Positions 43,316 to 53,179 of a DNA stretch of 64,000 nucleotides are shown piece after piece. The notes below the pieces were generated by a model, which made no database searches, was not told the DNA's origin, and worked only from the letters and a program-made list of their open reading frames with translations. The stretch lies in assembly GCA_000419465.1 (NCBI GenBank), contig ATTB01000004.1, positions 1 through 64,000 on the forward strand, written 5' to 3'. The translations under genes and the position numbers were made by a program. This stretch comes from an alpha proteobacterium SCGC AAA028-C07 (GTDB taxonomy: Bacteria > Pseudomonadota > Alphaproteobacteria > Pelagibacterales > Pelagibacteraceae). The stretch's first letter is position 1. Every line of letters starts with the position of its first letter.

Positions 43316-43889
43316 ACAAAAAGGGTTTTCGTTAATAGAATTATTAGTGGTGATTGCCTTACTTGGCATAATCTCACTTGTTGCAGTTCCAAATATTAGA
43401 GAATGGCTTGTAAAAAAAGAAATGGAGAAGGACTTAAATACCATTATGAGTATTGTTAAAAATGTATCGAACGATATTGGCAATAATCTTTACGAAATGG
43501 GTGGAGTATTTTTTGATAATAACAACGGCAATGGATTAATTGTTAAAATTAGATATAGAGGACCTGATAAATATCGTACTTTTCAAACTTGCAATAACAA
43601 TGACTCTGAGTGGGATGGAGTTGAAACTTATAGTTCAAGTTCTGTATCAGAAAATTATTCAACATTTTCAAATATTAGACTAGATAGAGCCACTGCCAAT
43701 TTTTGTTTTTCAAAGAATTTTACAGTGAATTTCACAGGCAATGTAAGTTTGTGTCATAAAGAAAAAAATACTAATGCCATATGTCAGCTAGTGAATACAA
43801 ATGACCCTTATTATGATCTAATTGTTCAAAGAACAGGAAAAGCCGGATTTTTAAAATATTCATATGCAAAAAAACACTGGGTTCAATAA
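43302..43889 (+). CDS. Minor pseudopilin, FimT/GspH-like
   Basis: KQKGFSLIELLVVIALLGIISLVAVPNIREWL. GTG start within pilT 3' end proposed. Confidence 0.78.
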   Translation: MQLIKQKGFSLIELLVVIALLGIISLVAVPNIREWLVKKEMEKDLNTIMSIVKNVSNDIGNNLYEMGGVFFDNNNGNGLIVKIRYRGPDKYRTFQTCNNNDSEWDGVETYSSSSVSENYSTFSNIRLDRATANFCFSKNFTVNFTGNVSLCHKEKNTNAICQLVNTNDPYYDLIVQRTGKAGFLKYSYAKKHWVQ

Positions 43890-44304
43890 CAAAGGAATTA
43901 GCTTAATAGAAGCTCTAGTTTCTATCGTTATATTAACCGTTGGTATTGTGTCGGTTTTACAATTATCGGTTTATGCCGTTCGAACTGCCGATGTTACACT
44001 TGAAAAAACTAAAGTTAATTTTTTATCTGAAATGATGATGGAAACTTTAGTTGTAAATCAAAGTGCCTTACAAAGTTATCAATTAAGCATCAATGATTGC
44101 AATTACACTTTTAATAATAATTTACAAAAAATTTGGACAGAAACTTATAAAAATGTTTTAGACACCAATACTAAAACAACACGATGTCTTCCAGGAGATA
44201 AAAAACTTGCAACAATTTCCAATAATAACAATAACGCGAGTATTAATTTTAGTGTTGGGGGTGGTAAGCAAAATAAATTTTTAGGGTTTTCAAAAATTGA
44301 ATAA
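43864..44304 (+). CDS. Minor pilin PilV-like
   Basis: NNKGISLIEALVSIVILTVGIVSVLQLS. Confidence 0.82.
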   Translation: MQKNTGFNNKGISLIEALVSIVILTVGIVSVLQLSVYAVRTADVTLEKTKVNFLSEMMMETLVVNQSALQSYQLSINDCNYTFNNNLQKIWTETYKNVLDTNTKTTRCLPGDKKLATISNNNNNASINFSVGGGKQNKFLGFSKIE

Positions 44305-45073
44305 TTTTTTAAAAAATAACAAGGGTTTAACCCTAGTTGAAATTCTAGTGGCCACCGTCATTGGCAGTATAACGGTTGCTGCAATTTATTTTTCTTTTGG
44401 AATATTTTCTAGCACTTACCTTGGCATAGTTGCAAAAGTACAAGTAAGTAAAGACATAAGAAATGCATTGACGGTTATAACTAAGGATGTTCGTCTTGCA
44501 GGATATACTTCAAAAATTCCAACTCAGAGTGGAGGTGTGAGCTTTGCACCATTTTCAACGATGAATAATAAAATTATTGTTAGAAAAAACACATATTTTA
44601 ACCAAAATTCCATGCCCGGATCTTATGCTTCAGGAACTAATGATGTATTAGAAGTTATTTATGATCGAGACCGAAGCACAAGAGTGAGAGTTTCTTATGC
44701 GCAAAGTAATGATGGTTTTTTGAAAAAAAGATTATCAAGATGTTTAAATGCAGACTGCTCTGGGGATAGCGATTATGTTTATAATGAAAATGGGTTTTAT
44801 GATTATCAGCCTATCGCTGGTCAAGGGTTAGAGGGTTTTAAAGTCACAGCATTTAATTCTGCAGGAACTGAACTTACTTCTACGCAAGCAAATCAAGCCC
44901 AATTTATTAGGGTATCAGTTCTTTATTCATCTGCAACAAATGGTGAGGTTCATAAAACCGAACAACAACAAACCTTTAAAGTGGAAGAATTAACAGTTTC
45001 TAAAAATGATAAATTTTTTAGAGATATGGCAAGTGTTCTAATTTATCCAAGAAATATTCAAACATTAAAATGA
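44297..45073 (+). CDS. Minor pilin PilW-like
   Basis: NNKGLTLVEILVATVIGSITVAAIYFSF; DIRNALTVITKDVRLAGYT. Confidence 0.85.
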   Translation: MNNFLKNNKGLTLVEILVATVIGSITVAAIYFSFGIFSSTYLGIVAKVQVSKDIRNALTVITKDVRLAGYTSKIPTQSGGVSFAPFSTMNNKIIVRKNTYFNQNSMPGSYASGTNDVLEVIYDRDRSTRVRVSYAQSNDGFLKKRLSRCLNADCSGDSDYVYNENGFYDYQPIAGQGLEGFKVTAFNSAGTELTSTQANQAQFIRVSVLYSSATNGEVHKTEQQQTFKVEELTVSKNDKFFRDMASVLIYPRNIQTLK

Positions 45074-45735
45074 TAAAAAAGATAAAAAAAAATAACCAGC
45101 AAAAACAAAAAGGATTTGCCCTTGTGCTAGCCATTCTTTTGTTGGTTGTGATGTCCATAATGGGTGTGACATTGGTTACAATTGTTTCAGGAGATTTTAA
45201 CGAAAATGAAAAAAGAGATGAGTATCAACAATCACTCTATGCGGCTGAAACGGCTGTCAACGATGCAAAAGTTTGGCTAAGAAAAACAGGTTTGCCTACA
45301 TCTCCACAAGCCTTTAATGGCGGTGGAGTGACTGGTTGGTGTCAGATTTCAAGATTTAATGATTTAACAAATCTTGCAAATACTTTTGTTGTTGGAACTG
45401 CGCCAAGTGGTGGAAAGAATTTTAATACAATCATTAATTCCACCGGTGCTGATAAGACAAAATATGAAAGTTTTGAATTTTATTGGTTTGTAACTTTCCC
45501 TCCAACTTGGGATACTGCAACGAGCACTTATAAGACAATAGCTCAAATTACAGCAAGCGCTTCAGGCAGTACAGGTACTAATGTTGGTGAAAGTGCAAAT
45601 TATAAAAGCTCATCATCAAGCTCAGGTCTTTATTATAAAATTTATGCTTGTGGTAGAAAAAAGCCATCATTATTGAATCCTTTTGAAAATACTCCGGTTG
45701 CAGCTTTAGATGTAATAGTAAAGGCCGTTCGATGA
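45070..45735 (+). CDS. Minor pilin PilX-like
   Basis: QKGFALVLAILLLVVMSIMGVTLV; SLYAAETAVNDAKVWL. Confidence 0.82.
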   Translation: MIKKIKKNNQQKQKGFALVLAILLLVVMSIMGVTLVTIVSGDFNENEKRDEYQQSLYAAETAVNDAKVWLRKTGLPTSPQAFNGGGVTGWCQISRFNDLTNLANTFVVGTAPSGGKNFNTIINSTGADKTKYESFEFYWFVTFPPTWDTATSTYKTIAQITASASGSTGTNVGESANYKSSSSSSGLYYKIYACGRKKPSLLNPFENTPVAALDVIVKAVR

Positions 45736-46247
45736 GAAAAATAAATTTTAAATATTTGATTTTATTTTTAATTCTTCTTACTAATGAAGTCTTTGCTTGT
45801 AATATTAAATTTAGAAATTTTGGCTCAAGCCCTGATGCTGTAAAATTAAATCCACCACCGTTCATGTTGAATGATCCTTTGGGAGGATTAAACATCTTAA
45901 CTCCTATTTCAGCTTTATGTCCTCAAAATAAAGAATTATTTGGAACTATGGTCTCGTTATTTTACATCAATAATGAACTCGTTGAGATTAGATTAGAACG
46001 TTATAATCAAAACGATAGAGCATTGATGGACCTTGCAATTGCAAGGTATGGAGATTTTAAACGTTCTTTAGCTTTCGATAGAAAAAATTGGCAAGGATTT
46101 AATAAATGGGAAAATAGTAATGAAGTCATAAATTATTTAGCAACTCCCATTCAAGGCGGCAATACTGAAAAACTAAGCATTACCTCAAAGCAACACGTTA
46201 ATAAAATTTCAGAATATTTTTCAAAAAAAGAACAATGGAAAAAATAG
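45732..46247 (+). CDS. Secreted protein of unknown function between PilX and PilY1
   Basis: Signal peptide ending VFAC; 171 aa; overlaps both neighbours. Confidence 0.7.
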   Translation: MRKINFKYLILFLILLTNEVFACNIKFRNFGSSPDAVKLNPPPFMLNDPLGGLNILTPISALCPQNKELFGTMVSLFYINNELVEIRLERYNQNDRALMDLAIARYGDFKRSLAFDRKNWQGFNKWENSNEVINYLATPIQGGNTEKLSITSKQHVNKISEYFSKKEQWKK

Positions 46248-49200
46248 CTAAAATTTTACTTCTTATTGTTTTTTTAGTTTTTACAAAAAATGTAAATTCT
46301 AAATCACCCCCTCCAGGCACTGGGACTAGCGATATTCCAGCAAATATCATGATTATGTTAGATAATTCTGGCAGCATGAATTGGGCTTTAAATTCTAGCT
46401 CAGCAAGTAGTTTAGAATATCCAATCGATGTTGCAGTTGATAGTTCAGGTAATATTTATGCGCTTGAATATTTTAGATGCAGAGTTGTAAAGTATAATAG
46501 CAGCGGAACTTTTATAAGAGCATTTGGATCTTGTGGCAGTAATAACAATCAGTTGAGTGCTCCTCATCAAATTTTTGTAAGTGGTAATGAAATTTTTACC
46601 ACAAATACAACAGATAATTTTATAAATATTACTGATCTAGATGGAAATTTTAAAAGAAGTCTTTTAATTCGCGATCAATTTGGGGTAGGTAGCGGCGCGG
46701 TTAGAGGTGTTACGGTATTTGGAAATTATTTATATTTAAATTTCGAGAGAGAAATAAGAATTTACGATAAAAATTCATCTGGATATGCGTCGCCAATACA
46801 AACGCGTACCGGAAGTAATTTAGTTAGTTATATAGTTGGGATGGATATTTCGAATGATGGTACAAAATTATTAGTAAGTAATTATGATTTATCAAATAGT
46901 GGCTCTAAACTAGTTGTCTTTTCCTTATCTGGAGGATTAATGACTGGTGCCTATACGATTGTAAGTAATGACATTACTAGAGGTTGGGATGCAGTATTTG
47001 ACAGTAGCAATAATATTTATGCAACAGACTATATTAATTATAGAATTCAGAAATTCACATCATCTTATGTTAACTCTGCTAAGTATGGTTCTTACTCTAG
47101 TAGCACTCCATTTCTTCAACCAAGAGGTATAGGAAAAGACTCAGCGGATAATATTTACGTTGCAGATTTCTGGCAAAATAAAATTTATAAACTCAACTCT
47201 TCTTTAACTACCGTCTCTACGATTTCAGGTGGCAATAGAATGGATGTTGCAAAAAGTGTTATAAAGAAAATTGTTTCTAATACTGAACTTACATCAAAAG
47301 CAAATTTTGGATTGATGGAATGGGGTTGGCCTTATGCAACAAGCAATGGTGGTCTCAGAATTAGAGTTCCAATAAGCTCATCTGGAGCTAAGACAATTTT
47401 TACTAATGTTGATGGAGTTATTGCTGATGGAGGAACTTATCTAAATAATGCTTTAAGTCTTGCAAAAAGTTATTTTGCAGGCTCAGCAGGATATCCTTCT
47501 CCTATAATTTCAGGAGCAAGTTGTCAGCTTAATTATTTGATTGTTATCAGTGATGGGGAATGGGCAGATCCTTCAGGTGTAGTAAGCACTGCAACCACAC
47601 TTGCAAATCAAACTCCTCCTATTAAAACTTTCGCGGTAGGGCTTGCGCTTGGAAGCAGTTCTACAAATTACACAAATCTTGCTGTAGCTGGTGGTACTAA
47701 AGTTCCATTATATGCAAGTAATGAGCAGGAATTATTAGCAGCATTAACCGATGCAATTAAACAAGTAATTTCATCTACTTTAACGTTTTCAGCCCCAGCA
47801 GTTACTTCTGAGATAACAAAAGATAATTTTATTTATCAATCTACATTTAGTTATGCTCCAAACAAGCAGTGGGAGGGAAGTTTAAAAAAATACAAATTAA
47901 ATGCAGATAGTACTATCGGTAATTTAGAGTGGGATGCTGGTACAAAGCTTAATAGCAAAAGCGCATCTAGTCGACAATTATGGACAGTTGGATTATCAGG
48001 AACAGGCCTAAATAATTTTACTACATCCTATCGAAGTGAATTGAGAGATCGTTTCCAATCAAGTCTAGCATCATCCGATGCCCAAGTTGATAAATTAATA
48101 AATTTTGTAAGAGGAATTGATACTTACGATCAAGATGCAGACGGTAATACTTCAGAGGAGAGACATAAATTAAATGATATTTACCATTCGCAAATTTCAA
48201 TTGTAAGCCCTCCCTCATCATCTATTACTTATACTTCTATTTATGAGGACTCTTATTATCGAAGTGTAAATAATTACACAAATTTCACAGGCGGTGGAAC
48301 TTGTGGAGGTGGATGTGCTAGTCGAAGGGAAATAGTTTTAGCAGGATCTAATGCTGGAATTTTACATGCTATTGATGCATCTTCTGGAGAAGAGTTGTGG
48401 GGATTTATTCCACCCAGCATGTTAAGTAAATTACCCAAAATAATATCTAGCACTGCAAATGTTACTAATGCAATTTTTGGAGTAGACGGCTCACCAGTTG
48501 TTAAAGATATTTATTATGGTGGAGTGTGGAGAACAATTGTTCTTACAGGATTAGGAAGAGGTGGTAATAGTTACTTTGCTTTAGATATTACAAATCCAAA
48601 TTCTCCAACACATTTATTTACAATTGAAAATGATGATAATGGAAAAGTTGTAAACTTTTGGAATAGTTCAGGCTTTAAAACTAGTTATCTGCATAGCTTT
48701 GGATCAGTTGCAGACGCCACTAAAGATTATTCAAAATTAGGAGAGACATGGTCGACACCTAGAATTATTCGTATACGTATAAGCAATGTTGATAAATGGG
48801 TTGCAGTTTTTGGCGCAGGTTTTAATGGAGGTGTAAATCCTAATTTAGGTTCTGCAGCATTTGTTATGGATCTTGAAAATGGCGGAAATCTTTTAAAAAA
48901 AATTGATATTACTGATAAATCAAACACTATTGCAAATTCGGTACCATCCGATCTTGTGGTTATTACTGCAAATGGCACAACTAAAGCACAATATTATGGA
49001 GCAATGGTTTATGTGCCAGATTATGAAGGGAAAGTTACAAAAATTAACTTAACAAGCTCAGGTACTCTTTATCAATCCACACAATTATTTGATGCAGATT
49101 CCTCAACTACCAATGGTCGATATATATTAAACGGCGCAGAAGCTACTATAAATTCCGATACTTTATGGCTGTATTTTGGAACGGGGGACTCAGAAAAACT

Positions 49201-49708
49201 CCAAGATCAAATTTCAGGAACAGAAAACAGAATTTACGGTATCAAAGATGTGAATTTTCCAAATTTCGTATCCTTAGGATCAGCCGGCACAATATCTAAC
49301 TGCAGAAACACAACAACACAAACCAGCTGCCCAACAAGCAGTGATCTTGGTTGGTATGTCAATTTACCAAATGCCCAAAAATTAACTGCTCAACCTACCA
49401 TTAAAAATTCATCTGTATATTTTCCAGTTTATGAGCCAACAACGGGTGCATATATTTGTAATACTGGAAAAGCTATATTAAAAGCAACAGGAACAACTTG
49501 CGGCGACTCTTTGTTATCTGTAACTTTAGGAACTGGAGTTTTGTCTAAAGTTACAACTTCAGGCACTAAAGTAATTGTTGGAATAAGTGGAACTGCAGAT
49601 ACGAGTCAGGCCGCAGGATTTATTAAAAAAGATAATTTAATTACAGGTGAACAAGTTGGTACATCCTCAACTTCTACAATTATTACTGAGTCATGGAGAG
49701 AAAATTAA
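46235..49708 (+). CDS. PilY1-like pilus tip/adhesin protein with apparent NHL-like insertion in vWA domain
   Basis: Signal peptide; MIMLDNSGSM MIDAS motif; C-terminal PilY1 propeller (REIVLAGSNAGILHAIDASSGEELWGFIPPSML). Confidence 0.88.
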   Translation: MEKIAKILLLIVFLVFTKNVNSKSPPPGTGTSDIPANIMIMLDNSGSMNWALNSSSASSLEYPIDVAVDSSGNIYALEYFRCRVVKYNSSGTFIRAFGSCGSNNNQLSAPHQIFVSGNEIFTTNTTDNFINITDLDGNFKRSLLIRDQFGVGSGAVRGVTVFGNYLYLNFEREIRIYDKNSSGYASPIQTRTGSNLVSYIVGMDISNDGTKLLVSNYDLSNSGSKLVVFSLSGGLMTGAYTIVSNDITRGWDAVFDSSNNIYATDYINYRIQKFTSSYVNSAKYGSYSSSTPFLQPRGIGKDSADNIYVADFWQNKIYKLNSSLTTVSTISGGNRMDVAKSVIKKIVSNTELTSKANFGLMEWGWPYATSNGGLRIRVPISSSGAKTIFTNVDGVIADGGTYLNNALSLAKSYFAGSAGYPSPIISGASCQLNYLIVISDGEWADPSGVVSTATTLANQTPPIKTFAVGLALGSSSTNYTNLAVAGGTKVPLYASNEQELLAALTDAIKQVISSTLTFSAPAVTSEITKDNFIYQSTFSYAPNKQWEGSLKKYKLNADSTIGNLEWDAGTKLNSKSASSRQLWTVGLSGTGLNNFTTSYRSELRDRFQSSLASSDAQVDKLINFVRGIDTYDQDADGNTSEERHKLNDIYHSQISIVSPPSSSITYTSIYEDSYYRSVNNYTNFTGGGTCGGGCASRREIVLAGSNAGILHAIDASSGEELWGFIPPSMLSKLPKIISSTANVTNAIFGVDGSPVVKDIYYGGVWRTIVLTGLGRGGNSYFALDITNPNSPTHLFTIENDDNGKVVNFWNSSGFKTSYLHSFGSVADATKDYSKLGETWSTPRIIRIRISNVDKWVAVFGAGFNGGVNPNLGSAAFVMDLENGGNLLKKIDITDKSNTIANSVPSDLVVITANGTTKAQYYGAMVYVPDYEGKVTKINLTSSGTLYQSTQLFDADSSTTNGRYILNGAEATINSDTLWLYFGTGDSEKLQDQISGTENRIYGIKDVNFPNFVSLGSAGTISNCRNTTTQTSCPTSSDLGWYVNLPNAQKLTAQPTIKNSSVYFPVYEPTTGAYICNTGKAILKATGTTCGDSLLSVTLGTGVLSKVTTSGTKVIVGISGTADTSQAAGFIKKDNLITGEQVGTSSTSTIITESWREN

Positions 49709-50465
49709 AAATTTCATCCATAAAGATTAGATAAACAAGATTTCCAATAATTATAAAAGGTCCAAAAGGTATTTCATTTTTCATCTTTATTTTACCCATT
49801 ATTAATTTTGGAGCAATTACAATCAGTGCAATAATTGATGCTAAAAATATTATAATAAATACCGACTGAAAACCAAACCACAATCCAATTCCACAAAATA
49901 ATTTTGCATCTCCTAAGCCCATCCCTTCAATATTTTTTAATTTTTTATATAATTTTATAATTCCCCAAATCATCCCATAACCTATAATTCCCCCAATAAT
50001 CGATGAGATAAAATCTGAAAATATAAATTTATCTAGTTCTGGTATAAAATTTTTTAAAAAACCTGAAATAATAAATATAAAATTTAAGGAATTTGGAATA
50101 ATAAAATGTTTAAGATCAATAAAAAAAATAATTAAATAAATTGAGAAGATAAAAATAAGTAATAACGTTTCAATTGAAAATCCAAACATATAGTAAATAC
50201 CTAAAAAACTTACGGCTGAAATAATTTCAACAATTAAATATTTAGATGAAATTTTTTTCTTACAATAGAAACATTTACCCCTTAGAAAAAGGTAGGAGAA
50301 TATTGGAATATTAAAAAACCAGGAAATTTTTTTTTTACAATGAGGGCAGTATGAGCGATTTGTAACAATACTTTGTTCTAAAGGAAGTCTATAGATGCAT
50401 ACATTTGCAAAGCTTCCAAATATCGCTCCTAGTAAAAATAAGAGAATATAAATTTCAAAAAACAT
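49683..50465 (-). CDS. pilD: Prepilin peptidase / N-methyltransferase PilD
   Basis: GAIFGSFANVCIYRLP, CPHCKKKISWFFNIPIFSYL, GMGLGDAKL (GxGD aspartyl protease). Confidence 0.92.
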   Translation of the reverse strand: MFFEIYILLFLLGAIFGSFANVCIYRLPLEQSIVTNRSYCPHCKKKISWFFNIPIFSYLFLRGKCFYCKKKISSKYLIVEIISAVSFLGIYYMFGFSIETLLLIFIFSIYLIIFFIDLKHFIIPNSLNFIFIISGFLKNFIPELDKFIFSDFISSIIGGIIGYGMIWGIIKLYKKLKNIEGMGLGDAKLFCGIGLWFGFQSVFIIIFLASIIALIVIAPKLIMGKIKMKNEIPFGPFIIIGNLVYLIFMDEIFNFLSMTQ

Positions 50466-50532
50466 CAGGTTATTAATTTAAAATTATAAGCAAATAATGT
50501 ATATTTTATTAGTTTATAATTAAAAAGAACCA

Positions 50533-51048
50533 ATGAAAATAAAGGGTTTTACTCTCATCGAGCTTCTTGTTGTTGTTGCAATTATTGGAATATTAGCTGC
50601 AGTCGGAGTAGTTGCATACAATGACTTTGTAGGAAGCACTAAAGTAAAGAGAGCAACTTATGATCATAATCAGGCAATTAGACAGATGAAAACATTGATT
50701 TATTCATGCTCAACCGTTGGACATGTTATGCTCACAACTTCACCGGATGGTTCCACTTCTAAGTTTAATTGCAGTACAAGTTTTGCAGTTTTAAAAGTTC
50801 AATTTACTGCTCATTTTTTTTGGAATGGTTTTAGAAATATATGGGGCGATCCAAACAGATGCTGTGCAGTTGCCGGTGACAGTAGAATGAAAGGATATAT
50901 GATTGGCTATTCTTGTAATCAAAATCCTGATCTAGGCTTTATGAATTTATGTGATGTAAGCTCTACATCAATGTATGCCAGTACAAATGTAGGAACTTCT
51001 AATGGTGGAAATAACATTATTACAACATATTTTGATATTCCTCGTTAA
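50533..51048 (+). CDS. Pilin-like protein 7 (array II)
   Basis: KGFTLIELLVVVAIIGILAAVGVVAYNDFVGSTK; Cys-rich C-terminal domain. Confidence 0.88.
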   Translation: MKIKGFTLIELLVVVAIIGILAAVGVVAYNDFVGSTKVKRATYDHNQAIRQMKTLIYSCSTVGHVMLTTSPDGSTSKFNCSTSFAVLKVQFTAHFFWNGFRNIWGDPNRCCAVAGDSRMKGYMIGYSCNQNPDLGFMNLCDVSSTSMYASTNVGTSNGGNNIITTYFDIPR

Positions 51049-51086
51049 AAATAAAATTTATAATATTTCAAGCAATAAAGTCAGTT

Positions 51087-51557
51087 ATGAAAAATAAAGG
51101 TTTTACACTTATAGAACTTTTAGTTGTTGTAGCGATTATTGGAATATTGGCTGCTGTAGCTGTGGTAAATTTTGGTGGCTTTACTGCAGGGGCTAAAGCA
51201 AGTGCTGTTAAAGCAAATCATACATCTGTTGTAAAATTTATAAGTACCAAAATTAATGAGTGTAATATTATGGGGAGCAAACCAACTAGCCAATTTTATT
51301 TAAAAAGCGCTCGTGGAGACAACACCGTCACAGTTGCATGCTCAAAAAATAATGTCAGTTCTTATGATCTTGTAGGACATTTTGTAAATCATTTTAATGG
51401 AACAGGGATTTCTTCAACGCGTGGTACGTCTGATGGAACACAAGTTACAATTAATGAGAATGGTAATATTTCTTTAACAATAAGAACTGCTTACATAGAC
51501 CCAAATGACTCCACTAAAAGAATTTTTTTAGAAAATACAATTACTGATGAAAGATAA
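51087..51557 (+). CDS. Pilin-like protein 8 (array II)
   Basis: KGFTLIELLVVVAIIGILAAVAVVNFGGFT; INECNI...VACSK; ends TDER. Confidence 0.9.
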   Translation: MKNKGFTLIELLVVVAIIGILAAVAVVNFGGFTAGAKASAVKANHTSVVKFISTKINECNIMGSKPTSQFYLKSARGDNTVTVACSKNNVSSYDLVGHFVNHFNGTGISSTRGTSDGTQVTINENGNISLTIRTAYIDPNDSTKRIFLENTITDER

Positions 51558-52086
51558 TAATAAAGCTTTCACATTATTAGAACTCCTAGTTGTAGTGGCT
51601 ATTATTGGAATCTTAGCTGCGGTTGGAATGGTTGGTTATAATGGGTATACAACAGCAGCAAAAAGGAACGCAGTAAAAGCAAATTTTGCTATGACCCTTA
51701 AGTATATCAAAAGCGAAATAATGAAATGCGAATTAAATAGTAATAATAAAATTTTAGAAGGTTTAGTTGATTGCAAGGAAAGAGCTAAAGTAATTGCAGG
51801 AAATGCATCTAAAAATGAATTTAGAGAAAATTTTGGTATTAGCTTAGCACAGGCCATAAAGCTAAAAAATCCATATAAGACAGAAGCAAATGGAATCAGC
51901 GTTCAAAACTCATGTGATAGTGATAGCATGGTAGGATATGTATGTGTTTTATATAATAATTATGCTGGTTATACGCTTGATAAATATTTAGCGATCGAAG
52001 CCTGTTATAAAGTCCCATGCCCGTCGAATGAAGGCTCTACAAGAAATGAAACAAATAAATTATTTGCTGAAATAGACTTATTTTAA
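51547..52086 (+). CDS. Pilin-like protein 9 (array II)
   Basis: KAFTLLELLVVVAIIGILAAVGMVGYNGYT; EIMKCEL; LKNPYK; ACYKVPC. 11-bp overlap with pilin 8. Confidence 0.9.
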   Translation: MKDNNKAFTLLELLVVVAIIGILAAVGMVGYNGYTTAAKRNAVKANFAMTLKYIKSEIMKCELNSNNKILEGLVDCKERAKVIAGNASKNEFRENFGISLAQAIKLKNPYKTEANGISVQNSCDSDSMVGYVCVLYNNYAGYTLDKYLAIEACYKVPCPSNEGSTRNETNKLFAEIDLF

Positions 52087-52109
52087 AAAAAATTTTATTT
52101 TTAAATAAT

Positions 52110-52673
52110 ATGAATAAAAAAGCTTTTACCTTAGTGCATATTTTAATAATTTTTGGTTTTATTATTATAAGTGTATTGGTTAGTATTTTTGTAATTAAGA
52201 ATTACTCACTCTCGAAGAAGATATCAAAAACTATCAACCAACATGAAAGCATTTATCGGTTTATTGTGGCTTATCAATTTATGTGTAAAACTAGCTCGGC
52301 AAACGTTTTAACTTTTAAAACTTGTGCTGGAAATAATAGCGAATGTAAGAAGGGTAGAATTGTAACGCCAGGAGTAACTAAGATCTCATGTTCTAGCAAA
52401 TCAGTAAGTGCTGAGAATGTTGCAGATTATTTTGTTATGCATTTTAACGAGAATGGATATGTAAATTATTATAATAAAAAAAATGCTAAAATTGATGAAA
52501 ATTTAAAATTTTGCTGTCTTGTTAAAAATTCAAATCCTAAAAAAGGTCAAACTTATATTTACGGAGATAATAAAAATAATATAATAAAAATTACAACAAA
52601 TGTAGGAAGTAAACTTTCAAAGGATGTTTATTTAACTAATACAGTTGATTGGCCTGGTAAAGATTTTAAATGA
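52110..52673 (+). CDS. Divergent pilin-like protein 10 (array II), position 5 His instead of Glu
   Basis: MNKKAFTLVHILIIFGFIIISVLVSIFVIKNYSLSKK. Confidence 0.78.
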   Translation: MNKKAFTLVHILIIFGFIIISVLVSIFVIKNYSLSKKISKTINQHESIYRFIVAYQFMCKTSSANVLTFKTCAGNNSECKKGRIVTPGVTKISCSSKSVSAENVADYFVMHFNENGYVNYYNKKNAKIDENLKFCCLVKNSNPKKGQTYIYGDNKNNIIKITTNVGSKLSKDVYLTNTVDWPGKDFK

Positions 52674-53179
52674 AAAATAAAGCCTTCACTCTTATAGAAC
52701 TTTTGGTTGTTGTAGCTATCATTGGGATTTTAGCAGCCGTTGGCGTTGTTTCATTTAGCGGGTTTACTGATAGCGCTAAAGTATCAGGAACAAAATACAA
52801 TTATAACTTAGTTTTAAAGTTTATAAGGACAGAACTTATTAAATGCGATGCTGGATCTTCAAGAATTTTTAGCAACACTGTTTTATGCTCTTCTTTAAGC
52901 CCCGGAACAATAATTCCTGCTGTTCAAGCTAATTTAAATGATCAAGGAGGATTTAGAACCACCTATACTTTGAATAATACTCTTGTTAGAAATACAGGAT
53001 CAAGTAGCTCAGATGCAAATGTTGGAGCTGTTTTTTTAAACGGTGGTTCTTTTGATAATACTTTTAACCCTGGTTTTTCTCCCGCTTTAACAGGAAATAG
53101 TTTTAGAGTAACAGCATGTTTTAAAACGCCCTGCACCGATCAGAATAATCAGTTACAAACAGTTATTTCTTTACCATGA
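52670..53179 (+). CDS. Pilin-like protein 11 (array II)
   Basis: KAFTLIELLVVVAIIGILAAVGVVSFSGFTDSAK; ELIKCDAG; TACFKTPC. ATGA overlap with pilin 10. Confidence 0.9.
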   Translation: MKNKAFTLIELLVVVAIIGILAAVGVVSFSGFTDSAKVSGTKYNYNLVLKFIRTELIKCDAGSSRIFSNTVLCSSLSPGTIIPAVQANLNDQGGFRTTYTLNNTLVRNTGSSSSDANVGAVFLNGGSFDNTFNPGFSPALTGNSFRVTACFKTPCTDQNNQLQTVISLP

